Source of the DNA: a virus
Virus record (IMG/VR): IMGVR_UViG_3300026531_000002
Location: 1 to 64,000 of that record
Length of the DNA: 64,000 nt
Strand: one strand, 5' to 3'
In this document: in pieces, positions 61,645 to 64,000 of the stretch
Layout of the letters: each line of letters starts with the position of its first letter
How positions within the stretch are numbered: the stretch's first letter is position 1
Made by a program: the position numbers and the translations under genes
Notes under the pieces: generated by a model
Seen by the model: only the letters and a program-made list of their open reading frames with translations
Database searches by the model: none
What the model was told of the DNA's origin: nothing

Positions 61645-61995
61645 ATGAACTTAATTGTATTAATAGGAACAATAGGAGTAGTGGTTGTTTTAGCAATCAT
61701 TGTGGGTGTTTTTTTATTCGCTGTTTTAGGAGTTGTAGGGGCGACTGATGTAGCAACAGGTGGAGCTGTATCAAGTATTTTTTCATTAATTCATGGAATA
61801 CTAATTTTTATTGGTTTAGCTGTTTTATTTGTAGTATTTGTTTCAACAACTATAATAGTTACTCATTATATCCACCTTTTTTCTTATATAGTAGCTTACT
61901 TCTTAACTAATGAAGAAGAAGCTTTACAAGAGGTTTTAAATGAACTAAAACAAACTAATAAAATTGCAATGGAAGCACTAGAAGAGACTAAGTAG
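61645..61995 (+). CDS. Three-helix membrane protein
   Basis: A 116-aa protein with two or three transmembrane helices (LIVLIGTIGVVVVLAIIVGV, SLIHGILIFIGLAVLFVVFV, VTHYIHLFSYIVAYFL) and a charged cytoplasmic C-terminal helix (LQEVLNELKQTNKIAMEALE). It is an early-type + strand island between tail genes, convergent with the tape measure. It may be a superinfection exclusion or holin-like protein; no family recognised. Confidence 0.65.
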   Translation: MNLIVLIGTIGVVVVLAIIVGVFLFAVLGVVGATDVATGGAVSSIFSLIHGILIFIGLAVLFVVFVSTTIIVTHYIHLFSYIVAYFLTNEEEALQEVLNELKQTNKIAMEALEETK

Positions 61996-62015
61996 GAGGC
62001 TTATTCAGCTCCTAC
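61992..62015. terminator. Bidirectional terminator
   Basis: GTAGGAG-GCTTATTCAG-CTCCTAC between the membrane protein gene and the tape measure gene. Confidence 0.55.
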
Positions 62016-64000
62016 AATGTTCTTAATAATTCTTGTACCCTCTCTACTTGTTAAATACTGTGCAAATACTTGAGGGTCTATTGTATTAATAATCACAATC
62101 TCACTTTCACCAGAACTTACATTACTACTTTTACCACTCTTAACTTTATTTACATCATCTCTACTTAGAACATACTCACCTTTTTGTAAAATAGCAGGTA
62201 TCTCATCATCTTTTAATCCACCCATTTTAACATTAGCTGTATCTCTATCAACATAACCACCTGTATGGTATCTAGGAGGTTGCTGTGCTTTTATTGCCGC
62301 AACCTGTGCCATACCTTTTGCAATTATCAAACCCGCAACTGCTAAATTCATTGGGTAAGGTAACATAGGGTTTGCTAAGGCTTGACTAGCTCCCGCATAA
62401 GTGTTGATAATAGCTTCACCAACTCTTAATAATTTCAAAAACTCAAACATTCTTTTACTTTTAATGTATCCATCTTGCATCAACCCACTTATAATTCCAT
62501 CTACTTGTTGGATAGTAAATTTTGCTAATGCTAACTTAGTCTCAAATTGTGCTTGTGCTAAACTAGCTTTCTGTTCTGCTGTTACTCTAGTTAATTCTAA
62601 CTCTAACTTGTTTAGTTTCTTTTCAGCCTCTAAACCTTTTAATAAGCCCCTTTCTTTTTCATAGTTTATTTCTTCCATTTTAAGTTTAATAATATTTCTA
62701 ATGTCATCATAATGTTTAGCTATAACATCTGGACTTTCCATATCCTGTTTCATTATTCCACCATACCCACTAGAAATTCCAAAAGTAGTTTCTAATAAGT
62801 GTCCTTGTTGAATAGGACTATAACTTCTTTGAATTTCTTTCTCTTTTTTCTCAATAGTGCTTCTACGCAATTCAATAATCAACTCATCAAGCTTACTTCC
62901 TCCGCCTAACTCTTTAGCTTTTTCAATATACTGTTTAAACTCTTGCATAGTATCCATAAAAATTGTGCTTTGGTTTTTATTTTCAGCTATTACTTTTTGG
63001 ATACTCATAGTAAACTCTTGTAGCTCTTTTATTCTCTCCTCTTCTTTTTTCATTAAAGCTAGTTTTTTCTTCAACTCTTTTTCAGCACTCTTTTCAGCTT
63101 TTTTACTAGCTTTACTAATAGACTTGCTAGATATTTTACTAGCTTTTTTAATAGACTTGCTAGCTTTACTAAACTCTTTACCATACTTTTTAGCATATTT
63201 TTCAATATCTTTAAAGAATTTGTTTAAACCTTTTAAGTTACTTTTACTAGAGTTTGCTTTTTGGATTAAGCTTACATCTCTTCTACTTAAAACAACTTCT
63301 CCTGTTTGTAATACAGCTACTCTTTCATCACTTCCTACAACACCACCTGTATGGTATTTTTTGACCTCATTAGTTACTTTTAAGTCTGTTTTAACTTCTC
63401 CTGATTTAGTTTTAGCACTAGATGCTGTTACAGATGTTGAAACATCTGGCACTTTAATAGTAGGTGTAATAACTAGACTATTAATTTCATTCAGCTTTTT
63501 CTTTAGTAACTCTGTTTTACTAATACCTTTTTGAATAGCTGTTTCAAGAACTTTTCCGACTCTTTGAAACTTCTCCCCACTTTTAATAGTAGCTAATAAC
63601 TCTTCTTTAAATTTAGCAGTCAAGCCTGTATTATGTTTTATCATTTCTGCTAAAGTCTTTTGAGGTAGTTTCAAATCACCATACTTTTCTTTTAATTCAC
63701 TAAACTTAGCTTTTAGTTTTTCTGCTTCACCTCCTGCTTTAGCTAATTTAGTTTTTAGGTCAGCAGGAACTTTATTAAACTTATTCAAAACTTTATCAAG
63801 ATTATCTCCAACATTCATAAACTCTTGATTACTTCTATCAGCAACACTTTTTAACTCATTTAATTTATTATAGGTCTCCCCTGTTAATTGGTTAGCTTTC
63901 TCATTTAAAATATTCTCTAACTCAACTTTCTTTTGTTGCATTTCTAAAGCAATTTTTTTGTACTCTTTCAATCTTTCAGCTGGGTCAGCAATTTTATCAA
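62001..64000 (-). CDS. Tail tape measure protein (partial, runs off window)
   Basis: The C-terminal 665 residues or so of a tape measure. The reading frame stays open from 63971 to the window end (reading ...DKIADPAERLKEYKK), so the TTG near 63971 is probably not the true start. The protein is coiled-coil and Lys/Ala-rich. It holds two copies of a typical tape-measure motif, YHTGGVVGSDERVAVLQTGE + VVLSRRDV and YHTGGYVDR...DEIPAILQKGEYVLSRDDV. A hydrophobic segment (YPMNLAVAGLIIAKGMAQVA) near the C-terminus may insert in the host membrane during ejection. Its length sets tail length. Confidence 0.85.
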   Translation of the reverse strand, partial: DKIADPAERLKEYKKIALEMQQKKVELENILNEKANQLTGETYNKLNELKSVADRSNQEFMNVGDNLDKVLNKFNKVPADLKTKLAKAGGEAEKLKAKFSELKEKYGDLKLPQKTLAEMIKHNTGLTAKFKEELLATIKSGEKFQRVGKVLETAIQKGISKTELLKKKLNEINSLVITPTIKVPDVSTSVTASSAKTKSGEVKTDLKVTNEVKKYHTGGVVGSDERVAVLQTGEVVLSRRDVSLIQKANSSKSNLKGLNKFFKDIEKYAKKYGKEFSKASKSIKKASKISSKSISKASKKAEKSAEKELKKKLALMKKEEERIKELQEFTMSIQKVIAENKNQSTIFMDTMQEFKQYIEKAKELGGGSKLDELIIELRRSTIEKKEKEIQRSYSPIQQGHLLETTFGISSGYGGIMKQDMESPDVIAKHYDDIRNIIKLKMEEINYEKERGLLKGLEAEKKLNKLELELTRVTAEQKASLAQAQFETKLALAKFTIQQVDGIISGLMQDGYIKSKRMFEFLKLLRVGEAIINTYAGASQALANPMLPYPMNLAVAGLIIAKGMAQVAAIKAQQPPRYHTGGYVDRDTANVKMGGLKDDEIPAILQKGEYVLSRDDVNKVKSGKSSNVSSGESEIVIINTIDPQVFAQYLTSREGTRIIKNIVGAE

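Noticed and set aside
62857-63534. Long hydrophobic + strand frame opposite the tape measure
   Set aside because: It is the antisense shadow of a Lys/Glu-rich coiled coil, which yields Phe/Leu/Ser-rich frames; no RBS or promoter.

Overview
The window reads as a large part of a tailed phage genome. It is AT-rich, densely coded and uses the standard genetic code. An HK97-type portal, prohead protease and capsid, a tape measure, a tail tube and lambda-like tail-tip proteins point to a siphovirus-like virion. The likely host is a Campylobacterota bacterium. Three things suggest this: ThyX rather than ThyA; early promoters with a TTTAAG block, a T-rich stretch and an extended TG-n-TATACT/TATAAT box, as described for Campylobacter sigma70; and structural-gene promoters resembling the CGATWT -10 of Campylobacter sigma28. 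I see no integrase, tRNA, rRNA or CRISPR array. The tape measure gene runs off the right edge, so the genome is longer than the window.

Layout. 1-777: a perfect 35-unit array of 11-bp repeats, then degenerate copies, next to a terminase small subunit candidate. 1.7-5 kb: small accessory genes and more 11/12-bp phased repeats. 5.2-8.9 kb (+): tail hub, two small virion-type proteins and a head-tail connector. 8.9-16.4 kb (-): nrdA, dut, small genes and DNA polymerase A. 16.4-19.5 kb (-): putative virion or accessory proteins. 19.5-29.3 kb (-): 5' nuclease, ssDNA-binding protein, a sigma factor, SbcC/SbcD (gp46/gp47-like) and a ColE2-type Rep/primase. 29.3-30.7 kb: a divergent control region with inverted promoter copies. 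30.7-40.6 kb (+): GIY-YIG protein, RuvC, antirepressor, DnaB-like helicase, methyltransferase, DnaG-like primase, dNMP kinase and a UvsW-like helicase with two inteins; a spanin pair lies on the opposite strand. 41-64 kb (mainly -): capsid, portal, tail, peptidase, terminase and tape measure genes, with + strand islands (nrdB, a possible sRNA, small Cys-rich proteins, a PD-(D/E)XK nuclease, thyX, a membrane protein), most with their own early-type promoter and a hairpin terminator.

How it fits together. Early genes make nucleotides (NrdA/NrdB, Dut, ThyX, dNMP kinase) and a full replication-recombination machine. A FliA-like sigma factor may then switch on structural genes, most of which carry a GCGATA-type motif 20-60 bp upstream of the start codon. 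The most unusual elements are the helix-phased 11-bp repeats, the double-intein helicase, a TnpB-less IS200/IS605-like element with an omegaRNA-like layout, and the inverted divergent promoters beside a plasmid-type Rep gene.
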